Below, piece after piece: positions 12,563 through 22,800 of a stretch of 24,450 bases of DNA. A model generated the notes under the pieces. That model saw only the letters and a program-made list of their open reading frames with translations, was not told where the DNA came from and made no database searches. This stretch comes from a virus, in IMG/VR virus record IMGVR_UViG_3300047562_001311, positions 1 to 24,450 of that record; one strand, written 5' to 3'. Each line of letters starts with the position of its first letter. Within the stretch, counting starts at the first letter, position 1. The position numbers were made by a program, and so were the translations under genes.

Positions 12563-12567
12563 AGCAA

Positions 12568-13230
12568 ATGGGCACCGCCAATCAGTCACTGACGCCAGGG
12601 CGGACCACTCTGCTTGAGGCAGTGAATGTGCTGCTGGAGAACATCGGCGAAGCGCCGGTGGAAACCCTCGAGAACGAGCAGGTAGCCGAGGCGCGGATCG
12701 CTGAGCGCACGCTGCTCGAGTTTCACAAGGAAGGCCAGAGCCGCGGCTGGGCGTGGAACAGCGAGGCCGCCTACCCCTTCACGAAGGACTCAGCCACCAA
12801 CACGATCACGGTGCCGGCGAACGTGGTGCGCTGGTCGCCCGACCCGTACCAGTGGGCTGGCCGCTTCCAGCTGCGCGGGCAGAAGGTTTACGACCGCGAG
12901 AAGCGCAGTTCCGTCCTGGCCAGCGACATCACTGAGGTCAAGGCCGACGTGGTGTTCTTGCTGCCGTGGGATGACTGCCCCGAGCCGTTCAACCGTTGGG
13001 TGACGGTGCGCTCGGCCCGGGTCTTCAGCGACCGGGTGCTCAGCTCTGACGCCCTGTTCAAGTTCACCGCTGTCGACGAGCAAGCAGCGCTCAGTGAGCT
13101 GCTGCGGATGGAGGCCGAGAACGAGCACTACAACCTGCTGACCGACGGCTACGGCCTACGCCCCTTCCCCACCTACAGCCCTGGCTACGGCCTGCTGCGT
13201 GGACCGGGAGGAGGGTATCTCGTTGGCTGA
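12568..13230 (+). CDS. Tail tubular protein A (adaptor), T7 gp11-like (220 aa)
   Basis: It would form the ring that joins portal to tail nozzle. Typical features are an N-terminal helix pair (LLEAVNVLLENIGEAPVETL, then VAEARIAERTLLEFHKEGQSRGW), the W-rich strand WAWNSEAAYPF, the IRVPxNVxR-type line ITVPANVVRWSPD, and a helical C-terminal part ending in a Gly/Pro/Tyr-rich tail (YSPGYGLLRGPGGGYLVG). Length is 220 against 196 in T7. The start codon sits after the capsid terminator and the palindrome with AGAGCAA, without a clear Shine-Dalgarno. The 3' end overlaps the next gene by 8 bases. Confidence 0.92.
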   Translation: MGTANQSLTPGRTTLLEAVNVLLENIGEAPVETLENEQVAEARIAERTLLEFHKEGQSRGWAWNSEAAYPFTKDSATNTITVPANVVRWSPDPYQWAGRFQLRGQKVYDREKRSSVLASDITEVKADVVFLLPWDDCPEPFNRWVTVRSARVFSDRVLSSDALFKFTAVDEQAALSELLRMEAENEHYNLLTDGYGLRPFPTYSPGYGLLRGPGGGYLVG

Positions 13231-15736
13231 GCTTTTCTCCTACACGGTCCCCAACCTGTTTCAAGGCATCAGCCAGCAGCCTGATGCGCAGCGCGATCCA
13301 ACCCAGGGCGAGATCCAGATCAATGGCTACTCCTCGATCTCTGAGGGCCTGAGGAAGCGAGAGCCGACGCAGACGTTGGCCAGGATCAGCACCACGGACC
13401 TGGGCGATGTGTTTGTTCATTCGGTACTGCGGGACAGCAGTGAGAAATATCTGGTGGTGATCAGCAAGACCGCCATCAGGGTCTTTGACCTGGCCGGCGC
13501 TGAGTACACCGTGACCGCCGCATCCGGCGCCTACAGCTACCTGTCGTCAGTGGTGAGCGCCAAGAGCGACATCCGGGCGGTGTCGATCGGCGACTACACC
13601 TTTATCTCCAACGTGAAGGCGCTGCCCGGCATGGACGCCGCGCTGCTGGCCCCGCAGATCGCTCGGCCCGCCACGCATGAGGCGCTGGTGTGGGTGAAGG
13701 CCGCCAACTACGGACAGAAGTACACCGTCACCCTGAACGGCACGACGGTAGACGTGACCACCGCAACGGCTGCCGTGATCGTGGCCGGCTCCACGGTCAC
13801 TGAGGTCAAGATCAGCGCGGCCGAGATCGCAGAGAACATCAAGACCGGCCTGGCTGGGGTGAGCGGCGTCACCATCGACCGCTCTGGCTCGGTGCTGCAC
13901 CTCAAGAGCAGCAGCGCCATGACAATCAAGGCCACGGACGCCCGGGCCAATGCCGACATCACGGCGATCACCAACAGCGTCCAGGCCTTCACCGAGCTGC
14001 CGACCATTGCGCCCGAGGGCTATCAGGTTGAAGTGACCGGCGACCCGGGCAACAAGTGGGACGGCTACTTCGTTGAGTTCAAGCCGCGCACCGGCCAGGG
14101 CACCTTCGGCGAGGGTGCATGGAATGAGACCGTGGCCCCCGGGGCCGAGTACCGAATCCAAGCCGGGACCATGCCCCACGTTCTGGTGCGCAAGCCAGAT
14201 GGCACCTTCCACTTTGGGCCGATGGATGGCTCGACGATCGCCACTGGCGTGACGCTGCGGAAATGGGGTGATCGCACCTGCGGCGACTACAACACCGCGC
14301 CCGATCCCAGCTTCATTGGCAAGGGCATCCAGGACATCTTCGTTTTTAAGAACCGGCTGGGGATCCTGGCGGATGAGGCCGTGGTACTCAGCCGGCCCGG
14401 GGAGTTCTTCGATTTCTTCCCGGAAACCGTGACCACCACGCTGGCTAGCGACCCGATCGACATTCGGGCCAGCGGCACCCGCGTGAGCGTGTTGCGGTAC
14501 GCGGTGCCCTTCCAGGACGAGCTAATCCTGTTCTCGGATCAGACGCAGTTCCGCCTCTCGAGCGGTGACACGTCGCTGACGGCGGCCACTGCGCAGCTCA
14601 CAACGCTGACCCAGTTCGAGATCGACACGCGCTGTCGGCCAACCCAGATCGGCAACGGCATCGTGTTCGCCCAGGTGGCCGGCGACTGGACGAAGTTCCG
14701 GGAGTTCAGCATCCGCGGCAACGGCACGTCGATCACTGCCGATGCGGTGGAGCTCACCCAGCAGGTGTCGGCCTACGTGCCGGGCGGCGTGTTCCGAGTG
14801 ACGGCCGACGACACGAGCAACAGCTGGTATGCGATCAGCGATCGAGCCGGCTACCTCAACCGGGTCTATGCGCAAAAGTTCTTCCTGCGAACGACGGGCA
14901 CTGGCCTTGAGCGGATCCAGAACAGCTGGAGCCATTGGGCGCTGAGCGGCGCCGACAAGATCCTGCAGGTGCTTGCGATCCAGGAGGTGCTTTACCTGCT
15001 GGTGCAGTACGGCGCTGAGGTCTGGCTTGAGCGGGCCCCCATTGCCGATCAGACCGCAGAGAGCGCCGCCAAGCCGACGCCACTGCTGCTGGACCGCTGG
15101 GTGTCCACCACCACGGACACTCCTGCCTCAATCCGCGTGACAGCCGGCTCCTACGACGCCACCACGGGCGTCACCACCTGGACGCTGCCCTACACGATCA
15201 AGGCGAAGACCCAGGCCTGGAGCGCGTTTTCAACGGCCAATGGCGGGGTGCTACTGGGCGAGGCAACGAGCGGCACGTCGATCACGGCGCGCGGCGACTG
15301 GAGCGCCAAGGACATCGTGTTTGGGGAGGTCTACGACTTCCACTACCGCTTCACCCGCTTCAAGGCGCTGCGTGACATTGGCGGCGGGAAGACCGCTGCC
15401 AACAGCCTCAGAACGCAGGTGCGCAAGGCCCTGCTCCGGTATCACGAGACGGGCTATTTCGAGGCCCATGTGATGGCCGAGCGTCGCAGCACCGCTGTCT
15501 ACAAGCACAGCGGGGTCTTGCTGGGCAGTCGCAACAGCGTGGTCGGCCAAGACGCCTGGAACTACGACACGGCGACTGAAAGCAAGCGCTACCTCGAGGG
15601 GGTGTTCACCATCCCGGTGCTCTCCAAGGGGGAGAACGCCGTGGTGGAGCTGCACAACGCTTCAGCCCTGCCCTGCAAGTTCAGCACTTGCGAGTGGGTG
15701 GGGCTGATCACCGGCAAGGCCAAGTCAATGCAATGA
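13223..15736 (+). CDS. Tail tubular protein B (nozzle), T7 gp12-like (837 aa)
   Basis: The nozzle of the short tail. The N-terminus (FSYTVPNLFQGISQQPDAQR, then QINGYSSISEGLRKREP) matches the T7 gp12 start (LKGGISQQPD, then QVNGWSSETEGLQKRPP) closely. The rest is long and beta-rich, with the conserved patch FKNRLGILADEAVVLSRPGEFFDFFPETV near residue 375 and QDELILFSDQTQFRLSSGD. I place the start at TTG 13223, not the earlier in-frame GTG 13199: AGGAGGG (13209-13215) is seven bases ahead of the TTG, and the TTG product begins MAELFSY, aligned with MALISQS of T7. Length is 837 against 794 in T7. The stop overlaps the next ATG (ATGA). Confidence 0.93.
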   Translation: MAELFSYTVPNLFQGISQQPDAQRDPTQGEIQINGYSSISEGLRKREPTQTLARISTTDLGDVFVHSVLRDSSEKYLVVISKTAIRVFDLAGAEYTVTAASGAYSYLSSVVSAKSDIRAVSIGDYTFISNVKALPGMDAALLAPQIARPATHEALVWVKAANYGQKYTVTLNGTTVDVTTATAAVIVAGSTVTEVKISAAEIAENIKTGLAGVSGVTIDRSGSVLHLKSSSAMTIKATDARANADITAITNSVQAFTELPTIAPEGYQVEVTGDPGNKWDGYFVEFKPRTGQGTFGEGAWNETVAPGAEYRIQAGTMPHVLVRKPDGTFHFGPMDGSTIATGVTLRKWGDRTCGDYNTAPDPSFIGKGIQDIFVFKNRLGILADEAVVLSRPGEFFDFFPETVTTTLASDPIDIRASGTRVSVLRYAVPFQDELILFSDQTQFRLSSGDTSLTAATAQLTTLTQFEIDTRCRPTQIGNGIVFAQVAGDWTKFREFSIRGNGTSITADAVELTQQVSAYVPGGVFRVTADDTSNSWYAISDRAGYLNRVYAQKFFLRTTGTGLERIQNSWSHWALSGADKILQVLAIQEVLYLLVQYGAEVWLERAPIADQTAESAAKPTPLLLDRWVSTTTDTPASIRVTAGSYDATTGVTTWTLPYTIKAKTQAWSAFSTANGGVLLGEATSGTSITARGDWSAKDIVFGEVYDFHYRFTRFKALRDIGGGKTAANSLRTQVRKALLRYHETGYFEAHVMAERRSTAVYKHSGVLLGSRNSVVGQDAWNYDTATESKRYLEGVFTIPVLSKGENAVVELHNASALPCKFSTCEWVGLITGKAKSMQ

Positions 15737-16191
15737 GATTCACCAACCCCGACACCGACGAACTGAGCGAGATGGCGAGTCTGTTGCGCGCCACCGACCG
15801 CCGCGAGGCGCGAGCCAGCCATGGACTGGGGGCTAGGGAGGCGGTGTTACAGAGCTGGCACGCCAGCACTGTGCGCCTTGGCATCGAGGGTGACGACGGC
15901 CGGCTGGTGGGCTGCTGCGGTGTTTGCCCTGACGCCGGGGCTGGGGAGATCTGGATGCTTGGCACCGACGGGCTGCTGGCCACTAAGAGCCACCGCATCC
16001 AGCTGGTGCGCCGCGGCCGGCAGTGGGTCGACTCACTGCTGCGCGACTGGCGGCTGCTGCACAACTACGTGTTTGCGGCCAACACGCAGTCGGTGGCTTG
16101 GCTGCGGTTCATGGGCTTCACGGTTTATGAGGCTGAGCCGCATGGGCCCTACGCCCAGCTGTTCCGGTATTTCTTCAGGGAGGCGGACTGA
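15733..16191 (+). CDS. gp13-like internal virion/assembly protein with GNAT-like fold (152 aa)
   Basis: It sits exactly where T7 has gene 13. The sequence resembles the DUF2833 phage family, which is related to GNAT acetyltransferases: a strand VRLGIEGDDGRLVGCCGV, then EIWMLGTDGLLATKSHRIQLVRRGRQWVDSLL, then the GNAT-style ending LHNYVFAANTQSVAWLRFMGFTVYE. The R/QxxGxG/A acetyl-CoA loop of active GNATs is not visible, so it may be a structural or assembly protein without activity. The start is ATG 15733, overlapping the nozzle stop (ATGA), although the frame is open further upstream. The stop overlaps the next ATG (TGATG). Confidence 0.75.
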   Translation: MRFTNPDTDELSEMASLLRATDRREARASHGLGAREAVLQSWHASTVRLGIEGDDGRLVGCCGVCPDAGAGEIWMLGTDGLLATKSHRIQLVRRGRQWVDSLLRDWRLLHNYVFAANTQSVAWLRFMGFTVYEAEPHGPYAQLFRYFFREAD

Positions 16192-17075
16192 TGGCATTTG
16201 GAGTTGACGACGCCATCGCCCTAGGACTTGGCTTCGGCCAAATGGGCATGAGCATCTTTGGCGCTTCTGCCCAGAACGCCTCAGCCAAGCAGCAATACAA
16301 GGACGCGCTGAAGTACCAAAAGGTCAGCGACAAGTACGCGCGGTGGTCTTCCAAGATCAACGCCCGCATCGCCAACACCCAGAGCAAGTACCGCTACTGG
16401 GCGGAGCTGGTCAACTACAACCAGAACCTCAGCTACGTCAATCAGCTGCGGAACTACGAGCTCACCAAGGCCTACGAACAGGCTGTGGTGGTGCGACGCA
16501 CGCGCACGTCGGCCATGTCCGACTTCGCGCTGCAGGCTCAGGCACTGAGCGAGGGCATCCGCGAGCAAGCGGCGCAGGATGCAGTTTCTGCATACCAGTA
16601 CGCCCACCAGGCCATGAAAGCCCAGGCCCAGGTGGTGGCCGCTGGGATGGAAGGCGCCAGTGTTGACCGGCTGGTGAATGACTACGACCGGCAGCTGGGC
16701 GACTTCCGCGCGCTGCAGCAGATCAATCAGAACTTCCGCGAGCGGCAGTACACGCGCGAGCAGGCAGGGCTCGTGGCCGGCTACCTGAGCAAATACAACA
16801 GCCAGCAGTTCTACAAGCCCCAGCCTTACCAAGACCCGGTGCGGCCGTTTGCGCCGCTGCCGACGCTGGTGATGCCGCAGCCGCCGTCGATGACCGGGGC
16901 TGGCCCCAGCCAGGCGGCCGCCAATCTCGGCATCGGCAACGCCGTGCTGAGCGGCATCAACACAGGCCTAAGCGTCTGGCAGGGCCTGCAGCAGTTCACC
17001 AGTAGTGGCAAGCCAGGGGGCGGCTCAGGTCTCCTCGGCTTTGACCTTGCCGCGCAGGGGATCAACTTGAACTAA
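16191..17075 (+). CDS. Internal virion protein B, T7 gp14-like (294 aa)
   Basis: In T7, gp14 is ejected first and forms the pore in the outer membrane. This protein opens with a hydrophobic, glycine-rich stretch (IALGLGFGQMGMSIFGASAQNAS) typical of gp14 homologues, followed by a long coiled helical region rich in Ala/Gln/Tyr/Arg (residues about 35-205), including AAGMEGASVDRLVNDYDRQ, where GxSGxSVxxL-type text is common in the family. The C-terminus is proline-rich and then Gly/Ser-rich. It is longer than T7 gp14 (196), as usual for cyanophage homologues. GGGAGG precedes the start, and the gene begins the gp14-15-16 block. Confidence 0.85.
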   Translation: MAFGVDDAIALGLGFGQMGMSIFGASAQNASAKQQYKDALKYQKVSDKYARWSSKINARIANTQSKYRYWAELVNYNQNLSYVNQLRNYELTKAYEQAVVVRRTRTSAMSDFALQAQALSEGIREQAAQDAVSAYQYAHQAMKAQAQVVAAGMEGASVDRLVNDYDRQLGDFRALQQINQNFRERQYTREQAGLVAGYLSKYNSQQFYKPQPYQDPVRPFAPLPTLVMPQPPSMTGAGPSQAAANLGIGNAVLSGINTGLSVWQGLQQFTSSGKPGGGSGLLGFDLAAQGINLN

Positions 17076-17079
17076 GGCC

Positions 17080-19827
17080 ATGGCACGCGAACAACTCCCA
17101 CTCGGACAGATCCAACCCGCCGCCCGGCCGGTTTCGAGCTTTGTGCAGCCAGGGCTGATTCAGGCGGCCAGGCCAGCGCAGCCACAAATGCTCCAGCTGA
17201 ACGGCGATCGCATTGGCCTGGTGCAGACCGCGGCCAAGCCGAATGTCGGCGGGTTCGATCAGGGCGAACAGCTGGCCAGGGCTCTGGCGCCATTCAGTCA
17301 GAACCTGACCAAACTGCTCAATTACGGCGCGCAGCTGTATGCGTCGAATGAATACCGGCAGGGCCAGAACGAAGCACTGAAGGCCTACAGCCAGGCCAAT
17401 AACCAGCTGATGGTTTCGGCCGACGAGTACGCCGCCGAGAACCGCGACCTTTACCGAAAGGATCCGCTGGCGGGACTGCTGATGGATCGGGCCAACCCGT
17501 TCCGCACGGCTGGCCGCCAGAACCAGCTCAGCCAGCTGGCGGCGCAAGAGATGCCGATGATCATGCGGCGCGAGTTCAACGCTCGCCGCGGCGATCTGGC
17601 TCTGCTCGACCCAGTCGATCCGCGGATCAATGCGGTGAAGGCCGCGGCAATCGCCCAGGTGACGCAGAAGTTTGGGCTCGACCAGTTCACGCCCGGCTTC
17701 ATGGATTACGTCCTGCCGCGAATGAATCGCGAGTGGGACAAGATCACCCAGGACCAGATCGACGACCACAACAAGTACCTCGATGACACGGTGCCACCGA
17801 TTGCGGCGGCCACCATCTACGGGCGAGTGACGCAGGCCATGAAAGCCCGCGTGCCTGAAAGCACGATCGTGGCCACCGAAAGCCTTTATCTCGACGAGCA
17901 AGCACGCAAGTTCAGCGAGCCAGGCAAAGGCCAGAAGATGAAGGAGGAGGCCATCAGGCGGGCCTATGCCATGGCGATCGACCCCAAGACGGGGGTGGTC
18001 GACAAGGAGCTCAGGGCGGTCTTGTCCAGGATTCTTGTTGGCCCACCTGACGCCAATGGCAACCGGGCCACAGCCGGGCAGATGTATGGGCTGGAGCTGC
18101 TTGAGCAGGCAGACAAATCCGACCAGCAGATCTACCGCGCTCGCAGGGCCGAACAGGAGGCCGTTGGCCAGCAGTACGCCGACGCAGTGGCTGAGGCGAC
18201 GATCGGCCTGCCGGACGGGCCCGAGAAGGCGCAGATCCTTGCGGAGATCCGAGGCCAATACGACAAAAAGCTGCCGCTGTCCGAGCGGCTGCGGATTGAG
18301 CAGAGCACCACCAACGTCACCGAGGCGATCACCGGCCGCGGCTTCCGCGATGACGCCGCCGAGCTGTTCCTCCAGACCGCTGAGGCCGCCTACGGCAAGG
18401 ACTGGGATCCGAAGTTCTACGACCAGCGGTTTAAGGACGCGCTCGATAGCGTCGACCCCGCCAAGCACGGCGAGTTCCGCGCTCGCTACATGGAGCTGCG
18501 TCGACGCAAGGAGACCCAGAAGGGCTCGATGCCTGAGGGAATCATCTCTGGCGCTATTGCCCGGCAGATCAAGGCCAACGTCGAGGCGATCTACCCCGAT
18601 CCCGTTACGGCAGCGATCCGCGGTGCGCGCAACATCGAGGAAATGATGGCCGTGGGTGACGCCAACGGGGCCGCTTCCGTTGCCAAGCAGCACGCTGCGT
18701 TCCGCCAGGCGATCTACACCGCAATCGACGCCAAGCGCGCCCAGTTGGACCGCGACCTGACGCCAGCCGAAATGCAGGAGGTGATCGACGGCACTCTCAC
18801 CGGGTTCGAGGAGAACGCCCCGCAGACCTGGAAGACGCTGTTCCCTGGCGCCAACGGCCAGCCCAGTGCGGTGCCCTTCGGGACCACGCGCCCGGCAGCG
18901 GAGCAGCAGGCGCCCAAGCCGCCGCCGGGCCGCCGGGCCCAGGCCGCTCCCACATTTCAGGTGGGCCAACTGGACACCATGCCCGACCGCGAGCAGCGGC
19001 TGCAGAACTACCGCGGTGAGGCGGTGCTGAGCGCCAGCGAAGTCGCCCGACTGATTCCGATGGCCCTCAACGGCCAGGGGATGCCGGCCCCGTTGTCCCG
19101 CGCGGCCAAGGCGGCGGGCACCAGTCCGCAGCAATTCCTGCTGCAGCAGGCCGAGTTCTACCCCGACGACATCAAGCTCACCCCAGCGCAGCGCGCGACG
19201 CTCGGCCGCGATGGCCAGCAGTCGCGGGCGACGCAGAGCTACTCGCAGCAGGTGGCGGCCAGCTACCAGGCATCCAGTTCGCCCCTGGCTGCCGCTGGTC
19301 GCTGGGTGATTGATGCGCTGACCGGCACGGCGCCTGCCTATGCAGGATCCATGCCTACAGCGGTGGCCACCGCCACAGGGCTGCCCACCGGGCGCAACAG
19401 CAAGCAGCAGGCCATCACCAGGGCTGCACAACAGCTGGGGATTAACCCGTTGGACCTGGCGGCCGTGATGTCACTGGAGACCGGCGGCACTTTCAACCCT
19501 GACATCCAAGGTGGCGATGGCGGCCGCTACCGCGGGCTGATCCAGTTCGGCCCCACCGAGCAGCGCACTTATGGGTGGAAGCCCGGAATGGGGTTCGAAG
19601 CCCAGGTGCTCGGCCCGGTGGTCCGCTACCTCAAGGCCCGCGGAGTCAAACCTGGCCACACGGCCCAGGAGATCTACGCCGCAATCCTCACCGGCAACGT
19701 CTCCAACATTCAGCGCGGCGGGCTGGATTGGAGGGACTCCAACGGCACGTCGGTGAGAAGGGCGCTACCGAGCCTCACCAGCGGCGCCCATCGCCAAAAC
19801 GCTCTTCGCTTCCTTCGGGGGAACTAA
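17080..19827 (+). CDS. Internal virion protein C, gp15-like, with C-terminal lytic transglycosylase domain (915 aa)
   Basis: Residues 1-640 are helical and gp15-like, a core and ejection-channel component. A proline-rich linker follows near 610-630. From about residue 775 to the end the text reads as a lysozyme/SLT-type domain: AAQQLGINPLDLAAVMSLETGG with E800 in the place of the catalytic glutamate, then YRGLIQFGPTEQRTYGW (GLxQF/GLMQ-type motif), and LGPVVRYLKARGVKPG. Such a domain would open peptidoglycan during DNA entry. In T7 this activity is at the N-terminus of gp16 instead. Length is 915 against 747 for T7 gp15, and the extra length roughly equals an SLT domain. The start ATG is 4 bases after the gp14 stop. 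Confidence 0.85.
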   Translation: MAREQLPLGQIQPAARPVSSFVQPGLIQAARPAQPQMLQLNGDRIGLVQTAAKPNVGGFDQGEQLARALAPFSQNLTKLLNYGAQLYASNEYRQGQNEALKAYSQANNQLMVSADEYAAENRDLYRKDPLAGLLMDRANPFRTAGRQNQLSQLAAQEMPMIMRREFNARRGDLALLDPVDPRINAVKAAAIAQVTQKFGLDQFTPGFMDYVLPRMNREWDKITQDQIDDHNKYLDDTVPPIAAATIYGRVTQAMKARVPESTIVATESLYLDEQARKFSEPGKGQKMKEEAIRRAYAMAIDPKTGVVDKELRAVLSRILVGPPDANGNRATAGQMYGLELLEQADKSDQQIYRARRAEQEAVGQQYADAVAEATIGLPDGPEKAQILAEIRGQYDKKLPLSERLRIEQSTTNVTEAITGRGFRDDAAELFLQTAEAAYGKDWDPKFYDQRFKDALDSVDPAKHGEFRARYMELRRRKETQKGSMPEGIISGAIARQIKANVEAIYPDPVTAAIRGARNIEEMMAVGDANGAASVAKQHAAFRQAIYTAIDAKRAQLDRDLTPAEMQEVIDGTLTGFEENAPQTWKTLFPGANGQPSAVPFGTTRPAAEQQAPKPPPGRRAQAAPTFQVGQLDTMPDREQRLQNYRGEAVLSASEVARLIPMALNGQGMPAPLSRAAKAAGTSPQQFLLQQAEFYPDDIKLTPAQRATLGRDGQQSRATQSYSQQVAASYQASSSPLAAAGRWVIDALTGTAPAYAGSMPTAVATATGLPTGRNSKQQAITRAAQQLGINPLDLAAVMSLETGGTFNPDIQGGDGGRYRGLIQFGPTEQRTYGWKPGMGFEAQVLGPVVRYLKARGVKPGHTAQEIYAAILTGNVSNIQRGGLDWRDSNGTSVRRALPSLTSGAHRQNALRFLRGN

Positions 19828-19830
19828 GCA

Positions 19831-22800
19831 ATGCCCATCGAGTACGTCACCGATCCCCGCACCGGGAAAGTTGTCTCCAAGGGAGCGCTGGGCTTCGGCC
19901 AGCCCGTTGCACCTGAGCGCCCCCCTGCGCCCAGGGCCAAACCCAAGCCAAAAGCCAAGCCGACGCGCAAGCCGGCGGCCGCTCAAATCCTCGGATTTGG
20001 CCCCGGCGGCTTTTCGCTCAGCAAGCTCGGCAACGACCTGCGTTACGAGCTCAACCGAGTCAAAAGCAATCCGGTTGGGTCCGCAGTTCTTTACAGCAAA
20101 AACCTGAACAAGCCTCGAGATGCCGCAGGCGCTGGGTTGGCGGCCGTCTACACAAGCGGGGCGAAGGAATTTGCCAAGGGCGTCACAACCGCAAGCACTA
20201 ATGCCGTCCGAGCAGTAATCGAGGAGGGCCAGAAAGCCGGCGGCCGCGGCCAGGCCGACTACACGACTTCTCCTGGAGGGCGTGCGGTCGATTCGTTTGA
20301 GGACACGGTATTTCGGCTGACGGGCGACATCCCCCCGTCCCAGATGTCACAGGAGCAAAAAGATTTTCGCGACACCCGCGGATCTCTCACGCTCGGCGTC
20401 ATGGGCGCCTTTGGCGTTACGCAGGGCCTGGCAGCACTGAGTGGGCTTCGCTTCGTTGGGCCCATGGCTCAGGCTTGGGCCAATGGCATGAACGTCTCCA
20501 AGGCCAGCACCTGGTGGGGCGCGCTGGGCCGATTAGGGGCAGACGCGACTGTTGGAGAGCTGGTCACCACCTTCCTCGACGACAACACGCCGGGTAGCGC
20601 TTTTCGGCTGTTTGGCGAGCAGGCTGATCCGGTGAAGCCGGGGATGGACCGACCCACGGCGGCTCGAGCGGCGTTTTTCCCCAACCTGGCCGCGGGCGCA
20701 ACCTTGAGCCTGCCCTTTGCCGCCCCAGAAATCTTCAGGGCGATCGGCCGCTCCCGGGCTGGGCGCCGCGTTGTGCAGCAGGCAGCGGTACAGCCGCGAG
20801 CAGAGCTTGAAACCGCCGGCCTGACGCAGGCTGACCCCGAGACGGGCGCTGCTGCGTTTACGGAAGAGGCCATTACCGGCACCAGCCTCCGCGAGGCCAA
20901 CGCCGCCCTGGAGGAGAAGTACGGGATCAAGACGCCGGAGCCCGCTGCTGAGCCGGCTGCCACGCCTACGCCCGAGATCCCCAGCCAGGCGATGGAGCCC
21001 GGCGGCGCCGTGACCGCAGGCGAGCTGCCGACCGCCGACCCCGGCCTGGATCCATGGGCCATCGACTACGACCCCGAGCTGCCCGAGGCCGATGTGGCGC
21101 TGAGCCAGATCAAGAACGCCTCCGACGCCGAGTTGCTGGATGCCGTTCGCAGCGGCGGCCCGGTGCTGAACACGCTCGACGAGCAGATGGCCATGCGCCA
21201 ACCGCTCGAGCCTGATCCGGCGCTGAGCATCGACCTCAACGCTGCGCCAACCGATCGCCTGGCAACGCCGATCACGCCCTTTGCGCAGCAGTGGCAGCGC
21301 ATCGGCCAGAAAGATCCGCAGCAGTTGCTCAATGTCCTTAATCCAGAGGTGAACCCCGCCCTGGCCGATCGTGCCCAGGCGATGTTTGGCAAGCAGTGGG
21401 AGGAGCTCACCCCCGCCGACGCGGTTGACACCCTGCAGGCCGCGGCCAACGAAGGCGTCACGGTCATCCCGAACCGGCTGCTACCCGGCCAGCAGATCGT
21501 CAGCACCGGCGACCTGAAGGTCGACCCTGAGCGCTTCCAGTACAAGGGCGGCACTGACGCCAGAGGCGTGCAGCGCGGCTCCTCCCTCGAGGGCGTCGAC
21601 CGCTGGAACACCGACATGGAGGGCGTGGTCGAGGTGTGGCAAGACCCGGCCGATGGCAACTACTACGTGGTCAACGGCCACAACCGTTTCGCCAAGGCCA
21701 AGGAGCTCGGCATCCCCACCCTGGCGGTCAAGGAGCTGATCGCCGAATCGCCGGAGCAGGCCAAGACTGCAGGCGCGCTGAGCAACATCGCTAGCGGTGG
21801 CGGCCGCCCGATTGACGCGGCCTGGTTCATGAAGGGCGCCGGCGTCACCGACCCCGCCCAACTCGAGGCGATGGGCGTGCCCCTGTCACCGGATTCGGGC
21901 CACGGTCTCTCGGGCTTCCAGCTCAGCCAGCTGCCGGACGACATCCTGCGCGCTGTGGAGAGCGGCCAGATCAAGGAGCGCATGGGCCGGATCATCGGTG
22001 GCAGCGGCGCCAGCGAGGAGTCGATGCGCGGCGCCTATCGCTACCTGCTCGAGAACCAAGGCGTCACCGAAGGCCGCCTGCGGAACATGCTCGAGATGAG
22101 CCGCCAAATGACCGGCGAGGCCCAGGCCGGCGGCGGGGGCGACCAGATCGACCTGCTGAAGGGCACCCCCTGGGATCAGACCTTCAACAAGCAGATGATC
22201 GCCGTGGCCGACCTGGCCGATGAGGTGGGATCGCTGCTGAAGCGCGAGAAGCGGCTGTTCACCATGGCGGACGCCAACAGCGCAGCGCTGGAGGCCAAGG
22301 GCAGCCGGATCGACAAGGCCAGCGCCCAGGCCGTGGCCGACGCCAACGCCCGTGCGATCGACTTCTTCCAGCGCACCTGGATGGAGACCGGCCCGATCCG
22401 CGACCTGCTCAACGAGGGCGGCAACCGCGTCGCAGCCGGCGAGAACAAGGGCGCGATCGCCAAGCAGATCAAGAACCGCCTGGTGGGGCAGCTCGCCGAT
22501 CTGATGGGCGAACAGGCCGTCACCCGAGCTGATGTGGTCCAGGAGGATCTGCTGGCCGGAGGCGGCGGACAGTTCCTCCCAGACTCCCAGGCCCTCCTTG
22601 GCGAGATCGACCGAGCCGCGGCTGCCTACGGCGAGTCGATCGACAAGGGGCTTGAAATGTCCCGCCAGCTTGGCGATGCGGCTGCTGGGCTGGAGGCAGG
22701 TGCGCGCGAGCTCGGCGACCAAGCCTCGGTCATCAAGGAGCTTTCCGACGCGCCGTTGGATCGACTGGACCCCATCGACCGGGAAGCGATGGAGTTCTTC

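Noticed and set aside
11530-12567. 345-residue minus-strand frame opposite the capsid gene
   Set aside because: It is a shadow of a strongly constrained capsid gene; no start signals or recognisable domains were seen.
17062-19431. 789-residue frame on the minus strand
   Set aside because: It mirrors the gp15-like gene, is rich in His/Arg/Leu/Gly as expected of an antisense shadow in GC-rich DNA, and has no domain features.
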